64,000 bases of DNA. Origin: Allomuricauda sp. GTDB taxonomy: Bacteria; Bacteroidota; Bacteroidia; Flavobacteriales; Flavobacteriaceae. This document shows positions 24,609 to 35,100 of the stretch, in pieces. Location of the stretch: the NCBI RefSeq assembly GCF_013911645.1, contig NZ_JACESV010000002.1, forward strand, positions 1,178,001 through 1,242,000, in the 5' to 3' direction. The notes beneath the pieces are model-generated. The model searched no databases, was not told the origin of the DNA, and saw only the letters and a list, made by a program, of their open reading frames with translations. Each line of letters opens with the position of its first letter. Position 1 is the first letter of the stretch. The position numbers were made by a program, and so were the translations under genes.

Positions 24609-25328
24609 ATGCTGGTAGAAGTTTGTGCCAATTCCCTGGAATCGGCAAGGAATGCCGAAAGGGCAGGGGCGAATCGAATTGAACTTTGTTCGGAACTCGG
24701 GGTGGGGGGCATTACGCCATCTGCTGGATTGATCCAATGGGTTAAAAGGGAGTTGAATATCCCCGTTCATGTACTTATTCGTCCAAGGGGCGGGCATTTC
24801 ACCTATTCCAATACTGAGTTTGAGGTGATGAAAGCCGATATTTTGGCGTGCAAGGCTTTGGGTGTGCAGGGTATTGTTTCTGGAATTTTGATGGAAGATT
24901 TTACTGTGGATGTGGAAAGAACCAAAGCGTTGGTGGATTTGGCAAAGCCAATGCATTTTACCTTTCATCGTGCGTTTGATTGGGTGGAGGAGCCCTTGGA
25001 GGCCATCAAGCAGCTTGATGGACTTGGGGTACAGACCATTTTAACCTCCGGAGGAGAGATTTCAGCGGAAAAAGGAATCAATCACTTAAAGTTATGGCAG
25101 CAAAATACTACCATGACCATTATGGCAGGTGGAGGTGTGTCTCCCAAGAATGCATCGGATTTCAAGGATATTGGACTTAGTGCCATCCATTGCTCGGGGA
25201 CTTCCTTTGGACATCATGTGGCGTTAGAAGGTAAAATCAGTATGAACTCTGCAAAACATATGGTGGAGGATGAGGTTGCGATTTCAAATTTAGCTATCCT
25301 CAAATCTATTGTTGAAGCCGTTAAATAA
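24609..25328 (+). CDS. cutC: CutC family protein
   Basis: 239 residues forming a TIM-barrel: MLVEVCANSLESARNAERAG then ANRIELCSELGVGGITPSAG, HVLIRPRGGHFTYS, FHRAFDWVEEP, and the closing IMAGGGVSPKNASD. Named for copper tolerance in E. coli, but a direct copper role is disputed. Length and motifs are normal. It is co-directional with the metallophosphoesterase gene that starts 54 bases later. Confidence 0.92.
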   Translation: MLVEVCANSLESARNAERAGANRIELCSELGVGGITPSAGLIQWVKRELNIPVHVLIRPRGGHFTYSNTEFEVMKADILACKALGVQGIVSGILMEDFTVDVERTKALVDLAKPMHFTFHRAFDWVEEPLEAIKQLDGLGVQTILTSGGEISAEKGINHLKLWQQNTTMTIMAGGGVSPKNASDFKDIGLSAIHCSGTSFGHHVALEGKISMNSAKHMVEDEVAISNLAILKSIVEAVK

Positions 25329-25382
25329 AATTAAAAAACCCTGCTTTATAGCATATTAGCCCTAATTTTGTAAAAAAATTGT

Positions 25383-26618
25383 ATGTCCCGATTTATTGTT
25401 TTGGCAATCTTGTATGTGGTGCTGGCCGTTTATGGCTTTCAAGCATTCCGTACACTGTTCAAAAGTCCGTTGATGCAATGGGCTTATATTGTACTTTTTT
25501 TGGGAGCCTTGGTTTTTTTGACCATCAAAGTAATGACATACGATCCTGGCGATGGGTTTAAAGGTACCGCCGCCATTGCAGGAACCATATTTGCTTCATT
25601 TTTTTTATTGGCTTTGGTCTTGGGCTTCTTCCTTTTGCTGGAAGATGTGGTACGTGTAATTGGCTACGGGTATAACAAAATTGTTGGGGTTTCGGATACT
25701 GATGCAGGTTACTTCCCTTCACGAAGAAAATTTATTAGCGGTATTGCCCTTGGTTTGGCTGCGCTGCCCTTTGGGGCATTGCTGTATGGCATGTACCGTG
25801 GAAAATACAACTATCAGGTTTTAAAATACGAACTGGAGTTCGATGATCTTCCAGATGCCTTCCACAACTATCAGATTACACAGATTTCCGATGTGCACAG
25901 CGGTAGTTTTGACGATTATAAAAAAGTGGAATATGGGGTAAGTCTTATCAACCAACAAAAGAGCGATGTAATTTTCTTTACCGGAGATATTGTGAACAAC
26001 CGTTCGGATGAGTTGGAACCTTGGAAAGAGGTTTTTTCCCGTTTGGATGCCAAAGATGGGGTGTTCTCTATTTTGGGCAACCACGATTATGGGGATTATG
26101 CGGTTTGGGATACGGAAGAAGAGAAGGCACAAAACTTGGAGAACCTCAAAACCATGCAAAAAGAAATGGGTTTTGACCTATTGCTCAACTCCAACCGATT
26201 TTTGGAAAAGGGTGGCGAAAAGATTGCCTTGGTCGGAGTGGAGAACTGGGGTCGCGGCGGATTTAAAAAAGCGGGCGACCTACAAAAGGCCAAAGAGGGT
26301 GTCTCCCATGATGATTTTAAAATATTGTTGAGCCACGACCCATCGCATTGGGAAGATGTGGTGATCCATGATGATTACCATTTTCACTTGACCTTGAGCG
26401 GACATACCCATGGCATGCAGTTCGGTGTTGAGATTCCTGGCTGGGTTAAATGGAGCCCTGTTAAGTGGCGTTACAAATATTGGGCGGGCATTTACAAGGA
26501 GTTGGACCAGTTTATCAATGTAAACCGAGGGTTTGGGTTTATTGGTTACCCCGGTCGTTTTGGTATTTGGCCCGAGATTTCGGTGATTACCTTGAAGAAA
26601 AAGGGAATGGCGGCGTAA
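25383..26618 (+). CDS. membrane-anchored metallophosphoesterase
   Basis: 411 residues. About four hydrophobic segments occupy residues 1-140 (for example FIVLAILYVVLAVYGFQAF and AGTIFASFFLLALVLGFFLL). The rest is a calcineurin-like phosphoesterase with all five motifs: QISDVHSGSF, FTGDIVNNR, LGNHDYGDY, LSHDP and LSGHTHGMQFG. The metal site is therefore complete. It resembles YaeI/YkuE-like enzymes, some of which act on lipid-linked or envelope substrates; the actual substrate is unknown. Confidence 0.87.
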   Translation: MSRFIVLAILYVVLAVYGFQAFRTLFKSPLMQWAYIVLFLGALVFLTIKVMTYDPGDGFKGTAAIAGTIFASFFLLALVLGFFLLLEDVVRVIGYGYNKIVGVSDTDAGYFPSRRKFISGIALGLAALPFGALLYGMYRGKYNYQVLKYELEFDDLPDAFHNYQITQISDVHSGSFDDYKKVEYGVSLINQQKSDVIFFTGDIVNNRSDELEPWKEVFSRLDAKDGVFSILGNHDYGDYAVWDTEEEKAQNLENLKTMQKEMGFDLLLNSNRFLEKGGEKIALVGVENWGRGGFKKAGDLQKAKEGVSHDDFKILLSHDPSHWEDVVIHDDYHFHLTLSGHTHGMQFGVEIPGWVKWSPVKWRYKYWAGIYKELDQFINVNRGFGFIGYPGRFGIWPEISVITLKKKGMAA

Positions 26619-26662
26619 ATCCGATTTTATGGGTTTACAGGAAATTTTTACGACTTATGATA

Positions 26663-27130
26663 TCATTTCCAGTTTTGGCCCTTTATTCCCATCGTAGCTT
26701 TTAGAATATCTTTTTGGGATATTTGACCAACAAGTTTTCCGTTTTCCAAAATAGGGAAACGGCGTCTTCTGACTTCGAGGAACATTTTTGCCGCATCAAA
26801 GATGTTCATATTGCCATCAATGGTCTCTACATTTTTAATCATTCGAAGCTCTACCCTGCTGTGTTCCATGGGCAAATTGTAATACCTGCTGTCACTAATG
26901 TGCTTTATACAATCCCCTTCTGAAATAATCCCTATCAACTCGTTGTTTTCGTTAACGACCGGGCCTCCCGAAATTTTATGCCGTATCAAAGCTTCGATGA
27001 CCTCCTCTATAGATTGGTCAGGACTAAAGGTGATTAAGTCCCGAGTCATATAATCACTCACTTTGAGCGGTATTTCTTTTGGTATTTCCTTTACCCTTTT
27101 TCCTGTGTAACTCTTGATTCCCATATCCAA
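26663..27130 (-). CDS. CBS-domain protein
   Basis: 155 residues made almost entirely of two CBS domains: VSDYMTRDLITFSPDQSIEE then HKISGGPVVNENNELIGIIS for the first, and RRRFPILENGKLVGQISQKD for the second. Such stand-alone pairs usually bind adenine nucleotides and regulate a partner. No partner is evident next to it; it converges on the metallophosphoesterase gene. Confidence 0.85.
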   Translation of the reverse strand: MDMGIKSYTGKRVKEIPKEIPLKVSDYMTRDLITFSPDQSIEEVIEALIRHKISGGPVVNENNELIGIISEGDCIKHISDSRYYNLPMEHSRVELRMIKNVETIDGNMNIFDAAKMFLEVRRRRFPILENGKLVGQISQKDILKATMGIKGQNWK

Positions 27131-27391
27131 TTTTTTAATCCCTCTATTAAATATACTGAATTTCAGGGACTTAAAATCACAAAAATTGTAAATAAACTGC
27201 TTTTGGAATATGGGTGTATGATGATTGATTGTATTGTTTGTGAGAACAAATATTGTAATAAGACACGGTAATGGGTCACTATGTGCAGAGATGGTTTAAT
27301 GAAAATTTGCCATAGACTAATAGGTAAAGCATTGACTTGCTATAAAAACATTCACATTTTTTCTTACTTTTGATTGTAAACCTTAGAATAC

Positions 27392-27691
27392 ATGTCCAAA
27401 TTTGGTGAACTTATAGATTTACAAGTCCCTGTATTGTTAGACTTTTATGCAGAATGGAACGAGGAGTCCACTTCCATGCATCCTGTTTTGAGTGATGTGG
27501 CCGCTGCCCTTGGTGATAAGGGAAAGGTTATAAAAATTGATGTGGACAAAAACAAGGAACTTTCGCAGGCACTCCGCATTAAGGGACTGCCCACTTTAAT
27601 GATCTACAAAAAAGGAGAGATGGTTTGGCGCCAAAGTGGCGAGCAGGACGCCAATACCCTCATAGGTATCCTAAACGAATACATCCAATAA
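27392..27691 (+). CDS. thioredoxin-fold protein without active-site cysteines
   Basis: 99 residues matching thioredoxin from end to end (PVLLDFYAEW, KVIKIDVDKNKELSQALRIK, then GLPTLMIYKKGE with the cis-proline). At the redox site, WCGPC is replaced by WNEES, and there is no cysteine anywhere in the protein. It cannot act as a disulfide reductase and may be a structural or chaperone-like paralogue. A candidate -7 box TACTTTTG lies at 27365-27372, and a strong terminator follows. Confidence 0.88.
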   Translation: MSKFGELIDLQVPVLLDFYAEWNEESTSMHPVLSDVAAALGDKGKVIKIDVDKNKELSQALRIKGLPTLMIYKKGEMVWRQSGEQDANTLIGILNEYIQ

Positions 27692-27724
27692 AGAAAAAAG
27701 CGAGGTGAAAACCTCGCTTTTTTA
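27692..27724. terminator. bidirectional terminator between convergent genes
   Basis: AGCGAGGT / ACCTCGCT with a GAAA loop, flanked by A-run and T-run. It serves the thioredoxin-like gene on the + strand and the DUF2723 gene on the - strand. Confidence 0.9.
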
Positions 27725-27730
27725 TGTTTT

Positions 27731-30700
27731 TTATTCTTCAGGAAGTGTGGAATCCAGAACACTTTCTATGGTATCCAGCAGTATGGAATCTTCCATATCC
27801 GGGTCTAGGGGAAGTGGTTCGTCCAAACTCTCTTCTTCTTCATCCACAAACTGCGAGAACTTATCTATATACTCATTGAAAATGATCGTTTCCGACTCCG
27901 CCAGTTCCTTGTCGTTGTTTTCGATTAGGATATCAATGTTCCTGCGGTATGCTTGCATATCGGACAGGATATCGTCAATTTTATCGTATTGTTCATCCAA
28001 AGGAATGTTGGCATAATATTCCAAATGTTCTTGATATACTTTTTTGAGCTTGCCGAACAACGCACGGGCCTTTTCGGTCTCACCGACTTTGTAGTACCCA
28101 TCTACAAATGGTTCCACAAAGGCATAAAAGCCATAATGGTCCACTGGCATGTTGTCCATAGCAATGTTGATCACGTCCTTGGCCTTGTCTATTTTGTTTT
28201 CTTCGATAAGGGTTTCCATCAAACGGGCCAAATTGCTCCTAAAGGAGAGCCCTTGGGAACGCGTTTGTGGGTCGTGGTAAATTTCATCGCTTCCTGAGTT
28301 GCCCCAATCCCAATCCTTTACAATGTCGTACATCAATTCGGAATCAATACGGCCCATTTCAAAGGAATTTCTATTTGGTGTTTTAATGGGCACCAATTTG
28401 TATACCAGGCCATCAAGCTGAAGATAATCCTTCATCCAAATGTATTCGGCGCTATCAAAACTACCCCCGGAGAAATAGATGGGGCGTTTCCAATCGTTGT
28501 TGGCGATAAGATCCAGCATCAGAATTCTATTTTTTGGAAGTGCGCTCTGTGGTAAATCAATATCAATATAATCCACAATAAGGGCGGAATCTTTTTCCTT
28601 GACCAACCCACTTTCCAGTACATTTTGTTTGTTGACCGGAATCCTAATCTTATTGGTGGGATAGTACACAATATCCAAGGTGCTTTCCGAATAGTTACTC
28701 AAATCGGCACCTTGATTGGTTAAAATATGTCTGAACTTGGTTTGGGGTTTATCGCTCCCGATCCAGTTCATAAAATCTTTGATGTTCCATCGGTTTTCAG
28801 TAATGCCTTGATAATAAACTGCATCCCTTGTTCCATAGCTGTACTTGTCGTGGGTCAATTGCGATGGTATGGGGTCGCTCTCGTAGGCTTTACGTTTCAT
28901 CTGGTCTATGTACCAGTCGGTGGCAAAAAGACTGGTGTTTACCACACGAACATCGGTTCTATAGTTTTCAATTTCCTGTGCATACCAGATCGGGAAGGTA
29001 TCGTTGTCCCCAATAGTGAACAGAATTGCCCCTGCATCTTCTTGGCAGGAATCGAGATAGGCTTTAGCGGTTGCTGGTGCGGTGTATCGGTCGGATCTAT
29101 CGTGATCGTCCCAGTTTTGGAAGGCCATCAACAGGGGTACAGCCAATAGGCATAAGGTTGTAATGGCAGGTGCAGCAATTTTGGCCGAAATCAGTTTTTT
29201 AAATTCTTCAAACAGGCCGTAGACCCCAATACCAATCCAAATACAGAAAACATAAAAGGATCCCACCAAAGAATAATCCCTTTCCCTAGGTTGGAAAATG
29301 TAGGGGTTGGTGTAGAACTGAATGGCCAGTCCCGTAAACATGAAGAATACGAAGAGGACCCAAAATTGTTTCGGGTTTTTGGATATCTGGAATACAATGC
29401 CCAAAATTCCGAGAAGCAACGGTAGGAAGAAATAGGTGTTGCGCCCTTTGTTGTTTTTCCAGTCGCTGGGTAGGTTTTCTTGGCTTCCCAGACGGATGCC
29501 ATCAATAAAATTAATGCCGCTCAGCCAGTTCCCGTTTTCATCGTATCTACCTTGTACATCGTTTTGCTTTCCGACAAAATTCCACATAAAGTAGCGCATG
29601 TACATGTAGCTGAACTGGAAATCGAATAGGTATTCGATGTTTTGCCATACGGTTGGTGGTTCCACTTCAATGTACTCTCCAAATTCGCGCAAAAAGCGAA
29701 TATATTGTTCGGTGTCGAGTTCTCCTTGTGAGTATGCTGTTTTAAATTGGTTTACGGCATCCCTAAGATCGTTGTTTGAGATGTATTCCGATTTTATCCG
29801 AAATTCCAGTGCACCAAAATAGCGCATGTAATTTTCGGCATGCTGGTCGCTCCACATTCTGGGCAAAATGCCCACATGCTTTTCGTTGGGCCCGGGCAAG
29901 GCATCTTTGTAGTGGTTTACAATAACATATTTGCCCAGTTCCAGGTCTTTTTCATATTTGGGACTGTCATCCCTATCTTCTCCAGCGGGAGCAAAGGTAT
30001 CCGAATAATAAGCGCCATAAACAGGACTGTCCACACCGGGATATTGTTCCCTGTTGTAGTAGGCCAAAAGGGCTCTTGCATCGGCAGGGTTGTTTTCGTT
30101 GACCACGGTTTTGGCGTTTGCACGAATGGGAAGCATCAACCAAGACGAGAATCCAAGAAAAAGGAACATGAGGCAAAGTACCACGATGTTTGCATTGTAG
30201 TAATTATGTTTTCGGGTATATTTCAAACCAAAATAGAAAGCAGCAACAAATAGGAGTCCCATAATAATGGAACCTGAGTTGAACGGAAGGCCAATCTCAT
30301 TGATAAAGAAAACCTCGCTCCAGCCAAAAAGCTCCAATACATAGGTCAAAGAGAATTTGTAAACCAGAATGAGCACCGCCACCACTGCAATATTGGCCAA
30401 CAAAAAGTTCTTTACCGTTGTGGTCTTGTACTTTTTAAAGTAATAGAGCAAACCTATTGATGGAATGGCCAAAAAGCCCATAAACTGGATTCCGAAGGTA
30501 AGGCCGATCACAAAACAGATAAGCATAAGCCAACGGTGACCTCTGGGGTCGCCCAAGTTGTCGGTCCACTTTAAGCCCAGCCAGAGCAACAGGGCCATAA
30601 TTAAACTGGCCATGGCGTATACTTCGGTCTCTACGGCATTGAACCAAAAACTATCTGAAAAAGTAAAGGCAAGCGCCCCAACAAGTCCGCTTCCAAAAAC

Positions 30701-31063
30701 AGCAATAGCTTTGCTATTGGTCATTTTACTCTTTTTGGAAACCAATTTCCCGACCAAATTGGTAATGGTCCAGAAAGTGAACAATACGGCAAATGCACTC
30801 GAAACAACGGAGACTGCATTAACCATAAGGGCTATTTTGGTTGCATCGCCAAAGGCAAACATGGCAAAGAAAGCCCCTATCATTTGCAACAATGGTGCCC
30901 CTGGTGGGTGCCCAACCTGCAATTTTGCTGAAGTGGAAATATATTCCCCTGCATCCCAAAAACTTCCTGTGGGTTCAACGGTCAGGGCATAAACTATAAA
31001 CGCGATGGCGAAGGAAACCCACCCAAGGATGGTATCCCATTTTTTGAAGTCTTTTGCAAACAT
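27731..31063 (-). CDS. DUF2723 multi-spanning membrane protein (GT117-like)
   Basis: 1110 residues from the ATG at 31061-31063 (MFAKDFKKWDTILGWVSFAI), chosen over an upstream alternative start. The first about 350 residues hold many membrane helices and the family signature FWDAGEYISTSAKLQVGHPP followed by GAP. Two further hydrophobic blocks come near 560-650. The C-terminal half is soluble and ends in TPR-like helices and an acidic tail. DUF2723 resembles protein O-mannosyltransferases of the GT-C fold and is classed with GT117, so transfer of sugars from lipid carriers to exported proteins is a reasonable inference, not a demonstration. Confidence 0.85.
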   Translation of the reverse strand: MFAKDFKKWDTILGWVSFAIAFIVYALTVEPTGSFWDAGEYISTSAKLQVGHPPGAPLLQMIGAFFAMFAFGDATKIALMVNAVSVVSSAFAVLFTFWTITNLVGKLVSKKSKMTNSKAIAVFGSGLVGALAFTFSDSFWFNAVETEVYAMASLIMALLLWLGLKWTDNLGDPRGHRWLMLICFVIGLTFGIQFMGFLAIPSIGLLYYFKKYKTTTVKNFLLANIAVVAVLILVYKFSLTYVLELFGWSEVFFINEIGLPFNSGSIIMGLLFVAAFYFGLKYTRKHNYYNANIVVLCLMFLFLGFSSWLMLPIRANAKTVVNENNPADARALLAYYNREQYPGVDSPVYGAYYSDTFAPAGEDRDDSPKYEKDLELGKYVIVNHYKDALPGPNEKHVGILPRMWSDQHAENYMRYFGALEFRIKSEYISNNDLRDAVNQFKTAYSQGELDTEQYIRFLREFGEYIEVEPPTVWQNIEYLFDFQFSYMYMRYFMWNFVGKQNDVQGRYDENGNWLSGINFIDGIRLGSQENLPSDWKNNKGRNTYFFLPLLLGILGIVFQISKNPKQFWVLFVFFMFTGLAIQFYTNPYIFQPRERDYSLVGSFYVFCIWIGIGVYGLFEEFKKLISAKIAAPAITTLCLLAVPLLMAFQNWDDHDRSDRYTAPATAKAYLDSCQEDAGAILFTIGDNDTFPIWYAQEIENYRTDVRVVNTSLFATDWYIDQMKRKAYESDPIPSQLTHDKYSYGTRDAVYYQGITENRWNIKDFMNWIGSDKPQTKFRHILTNQGADLSNYSESTLDIVYYPTNKIRIPVNKQNVLESGLVKEKDSALIVDYIDIDLPQSALPKNRILMLDLIANNDWKRPIYFSGGSFDSAEYIWMKDYLQLDGLVYKLVPIKTPNRNSFEMGRIDSELMYDIVKDWDWGNSGSDEIYHDPQTRSQGLSFRSNLARLMETLIEENKIDKAKDVINIAMDNMPVDHYGFYAFVEPFVDGYYKVGETEKARALFGKLKKVYQEHLEYYANIPLDEQYDKIDDILSDMQAYRRNIDILIENNDKELAESETIIFNEYIDKFSQFVDEEEESLDEPLPLDPDMEDSILLDTIESVLDSTLPEE

Positions 31064-31185
31064 AGAGTTGGTTATTAACCGAATTGTGGCGAATTTAGTA
31101 AATCTAGAACAGATGCCTAACCCTTTTTGGAAAACCTTTAACACCCTTGTTCAAGAAAAATAGGGTGCATTCTTGTGAAAAATAT

Positions 31186-31215
31186 TTGTTGAAACCAAAG
31201 TTTGTTATAAATTTG
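31186..31215 (+). promoter_or_regulatory. promoter of tRNA-Gln
   Basis: TTG (31186-31188), 19 bases, then TAAATTTG (31208-31215), matching the Bacteroidota consensus; the tRNA begins 18 bases later. Confidence 0.75.
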
Positions 31216-31233
31216 CACGCTCAAATACGGTAC

Positions 31234-31305
31234 TGGCCTATGGTGTAATTGGTAACACAGCTGATTTTGGTTCAGTCGTTCAAGGTTCGAGTCCTTGTAG
31301 GCCAA
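31234..31305 (+). tRNA. tRNA-Gln (anticodon UUG)
   Basis: 72 bases folding as a tRNA. The acceptor arms TGGCCTA / TAGGCCA pair perfectly. The D arm GGTGTAATTGGTAACAC, the anticodon stem GCTGA/TCAGT around loop TTTTGGT, and the T loop TTCGAGT are all clear. The loop centre TTG reads glutamine CAA codons. The 3' CCA is not encoded. Confidence 0.95.
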
Positions 31306-31310
31306 CAGAA

Positions 31311-31347
31311 AGCCCCTTAAATCAATGATTTAAGGGGCTTGTTTTTT
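31311..31347 (+). terminator. terminator of tRNA-Gln
   Basis: Twelve-base arms AGCCCCTTAAAT / ATTTAAGGGGCT followed by a T-run, 5 bases after the tRNA. It may also stop the convergent YkgJ-type gene. Confidence 0.9.
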
Positions 31348-31361
31348 TATACCGGATTCTT

Positions 31362-31967
31362 TTAAACACACTCCCTGTCCAACCTGGGAACAGGTCTGTA
31401 TGTATAATACTGTAAAACTTCCTCCAAAGCCATTTTAAGGGCTTTGTTTATGGGTATTGTTTTGGAGCCCAATTGAAAATCGATTTGGCTCAATTGCATG
31501 TAATAGTCTGTAAAGACGGGGATATGCATTGTTTCTTTTAAAATAGCTTCGGATACAACCAGATAGTTATCGGTCTGCTCTTCTTTGATGGTTTTACAGG
31601 TTGCCAATCGTAAATTGCCATATTTGTCCCTGTTCGCGGCGTAGCCAAATAACCTGCATATTAAGCCTCTATGGCGGTAACTCCCACAATGGCCTTTACC
31701 TATAATGGAAACAGGTGTCAGTATAAAGCAGGACATGATCGGATATTTATTGATGCTTGTAAGTGCATCCTCCGCTTTGCCAGATAAAAATAGATGAAAT
31801 GCCCAAGGTAAAAACTCCAAAGGAGAAGCTTCAATATTAGGGTAAGTACAACATTTTCCACAACCCGAAACACAGCCAATTCCAGATGCTTCTTGAAATT
31901 GAAGGGTTTCTTTCTCCAATTGATCAAATAACCTTTCAACCAATTGAACTTTATTTTCCAGTGTCAT
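31362..31967 (-). CDS. YkgJ-family cysteine-cluster protein
   Basis: 201 residues. The CxxGCGKCC block (GIGCVSGCGKCCTYPNIEAS) and downstream cysteines in GHCGSYRHRGLICRLFGY and LATCKTIKEE match the YkgJ/Fe-S or zinc cysteine-cluster family. Function is not known for most members. It stands alone between the tRNA and the large secreted protein gene. Confidence 0.8.
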   Translation of the reverse strand: MTLENKVQLVERLFDQLEKETLQFQEASGIGCVSGCGKCCTYPNIEASPLEFLPWAFHLFLSGKAEDALTSINKYPIMSCFILTPVSIIGKGHCGSYRHRGLICRLFGYAANRDKYGNLRLATCKTIKEEQTDNYLVVSEAILKETMHIPVFTDYYMQLSQIDFQLGSKTIPINKALKMALEEVLQYYTYRPVPRLDRECV

Positions 31968-32138
31968 TATTCTTTACCGAAAGTATGTTTTATTTCGATA
32001 CAGGGGCAAGATATTTTCAATTGAATTTTTGATACTCCTTTATGTGGGAAATACCAATGGAAAAGGACTTTCAGCTTGAAGCATTACAACAATTGTGAAT
32101 CACCTAAAAGAGGTATTTATCTGGTTTTGGGCAATACA

Positions 32139-35100
32139 TTAGTTGTTGTTCACGCGGTAAGTTACCCCTCGGTTGGTGATGACTCTTCCCGTTTTAACGG
32201 TCAAAGATGCCTGATCCGAAGTAATTGGACTGCAGCTTCCGGTACTGTTGGAGGCAAGTACCCGGAAAATATATCCATTTTTAGAGGTATCCGGCGAGTT
32301 TACGCTGAGGTTGGCTGTTTGCGTTCCCGAATATTCAGCTCCATCCGAGATAGGGGCAAAATTACTTCCTCCATCTGTACTTATCTCCCATTGATAGGTG
32401 TCTACGTTGGTAACCGTAACCGAGAAACTTCCATTATTGCCCATAACAACTGTTTGGTCTGTGGGTTGTGATGATATGGTGAATGGTGTTATCGTAATGG
32501 TCTGCTCCACATCGGTGGTGTTTCCGGCCGTATCCGTAATCCTATATGTACGAGTAATGATTTCGGGCTTGCTTCCTCCATCGCTAACGTCACTCACAAA
32601 AGTTACCGTTGGATTTGGATCGCAATTATCAGCTTCATCTGTTATTACGGTTACATCTGGTGTAGGAATGTCAGCCGAACAATTTACCGCTATTGGATCT
32701 GGAGCACTTGCTGTAGGTGCTGTTGTCTCTACAGTGATCATTGTTGTAGCTGCTAAGTCTGGATGAGTGGGGTCGCCGGGCATACCTCCGTATTCCACCA
32801 AATATCCTTTTGGTTGATAATCCCCGCTGGCAGCTCCTGTGTTGGAAAGGTCGTTCCAAGACCCGGGCAATCCAACCCCTGGAGCAGTGATGTGGGCATA
32901 ATCCTCGTCTCCCGATTGATTGGGTTCGCCAGAATTCCAAAATTCATAGGCAAAGGCGGTTCCACCACCAGTTCCCCTCCAGAACAAGGTTCCTGCCTCA
33001 GGACCGGTTACCCAGTACCAATCTCCTTCGGTGGCGGCATCACTTGCCCCGATCCAACCTGCTCCAGGTGCTTGTGAGCCCAACAGGTCCGATTCATCTT
33101 GAATTGAAATGGTGGCCAAATAGCCTTGGAGACCATAAAATGTTCTTAAGGCTGCGGCATCGCGGGCAGCGGTCCAAGTAATTCCTTCGGAAGGAACATA
33201 CTCATAATAATGCCCTGTCGATTCCAAATAGTTGGCCTCGTTCATTACTATGGAAAAAGTTCTTGTATCGCCACTGCTTACGGTGGCCGTAGTTTGAAAA
33301 ACTACAGCGCCAATGGCTGCCTCAAATTCGGCCAAAGTCGCTGGTCCATCAAGTAAAAGCCTTCCCTCTGAAGTATCCCAACTAGCTGTAATGTTTGGGT
33401 GTGTGCCGGTTAGGCTTAAAACATCGCCAGAAACATCGTAATTGGATGTGACTTGTATGTACACGGCGTCCAGTGTACTGCTATCGGCATCAGTAATATC
33501 TACACTTTCAACAACAGAAATTGTATCGCTGGGACAAAAAATTTGGTCTCCCGTAGCTGTAATGGATGGTGGTTCGTTATCGTCAAAAGTACCATCCCTA
33601 AAATCCAAGTCACCTCCCGAGGCAACATCGCCATCGGAATCGGGTAGCATTAAAGAACCGCCGTTGGAGTTCATAGGGTTGTCTATAGTCCCCCCGGGGT
33701 CGGAATACCCGGTCGAGCCATCCATATTGTTGTCCAGGCCATCATTATCACTGTCCGATCCAGTTAGGGTAAGCGTAGCCTCAATGGTATCCGATGCCCC
33801 ATCATTATCGCTGTCGGTATCCATAAAATCGGGAGTGCCATCACCATCGGTGTCCACAGCGGATAAACCGCTTCCTTCGTAGGCATCATCCAGTCCATTG
33901 TTATTGGCATCAACTCCCGAAGGGGCTATATAGTTCAAGGATGTTTGTGCTTCCACATTATCGGGTATGCCATCGCCATCACTATCCAGATCTTGGTAAT
34001 TAGGTATGCCGTCGCCATCGGTATCGACCGTGGTACAATCTACAGACCCGCCGTAACTGGCGCCATAAACCCTTGCGCCCACTTGCCAAGCAATTACTTT
34101 GATGTATTGCAGACTAGGTCCGTTTACGGTGAAAGTTACTTCACGAATGGAACCTGGAGAGGTACCATTGGCCCCAGCTAACCATCCTTCATTATCTCCT
34201 GCGGCATTGGAACGCTGTATCTGCATGTTGGTGCTCGTAACCGCTGGATCTGCACCCAAAAAAACACTTAATGTGGTTCCGTCGGGCACGGGTTGGGCAA
34301 ATCGTAATAATATTTCGGACTGATCTTCATAGGTGTAAACTGAATTATAGGCGTAAGTAGTCCCGGGATTGCCTTCAGCATTGGATGGTGTCCTAAAGTG
34401 AGCAAGATCGCTGGCTGTTTGGACAAAATTCCCAGAGGCCCCGCCACATTCATCAGTATCAAGGATTCCATCGTTGTCATCATCAATATCGGTCACATCA
34501 TCAACACCATCCCCATCAAGGTCGGCACTGCCCACACTACAATTTGAGTATAGTTTTGAAAATGGGACATTTTGTTTGGACAAGGAAGGTCCTTGATATT
34601 GTACGTTCAGTGTTTCACCGCCCCCGTTTTCAAAAAATAGAACGGTAATGTCATGCAGTCCAGTGGTCAGCGAAATGTTGCCAGACCTTTCTTGTGTGCC
34701 GTGGTTTCCATCATTGTCAACCACTTCGGTTCCATCAATAAAAAGCTTGGAGCCGTCGTCCGATGATGTAAAAAAGGTATACGAGCCTTCCGTATCAATC
34801 TGAATGTAGCCCGAATATCGAATACTGAAATCGTCGGCATCGCCGGGGTCTTCTTGGTTTTGTAGTGCATCAACATTAAAACTGGTAAAAGTCCCGGTCC
34901 CCTGATAACCCGTTGTGGGAATATTGTCCGTGGTGTACCCGGAAGGTGCACTATCATAAAATTGAAAATCAATTTCACCATTACATAGGTCTAGGTTTCC
35001 TTCTACTATGACATCGTCTATATAATAATATTCGTTGCCTGAGTCGTTGTACATGCGCACCCTGATCTCCAAAGTGGAGCCCGTTGAAGGGAGGTTAACT

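Noticed and set aside
27131..27391. Small RNA gene in the 261-base gap before the thioredoxin-like gene
   Set aside because: A/T-rich sequence with no stable hairpin or known RNA pattern; only a -7-like box for the downstream gene was seen.
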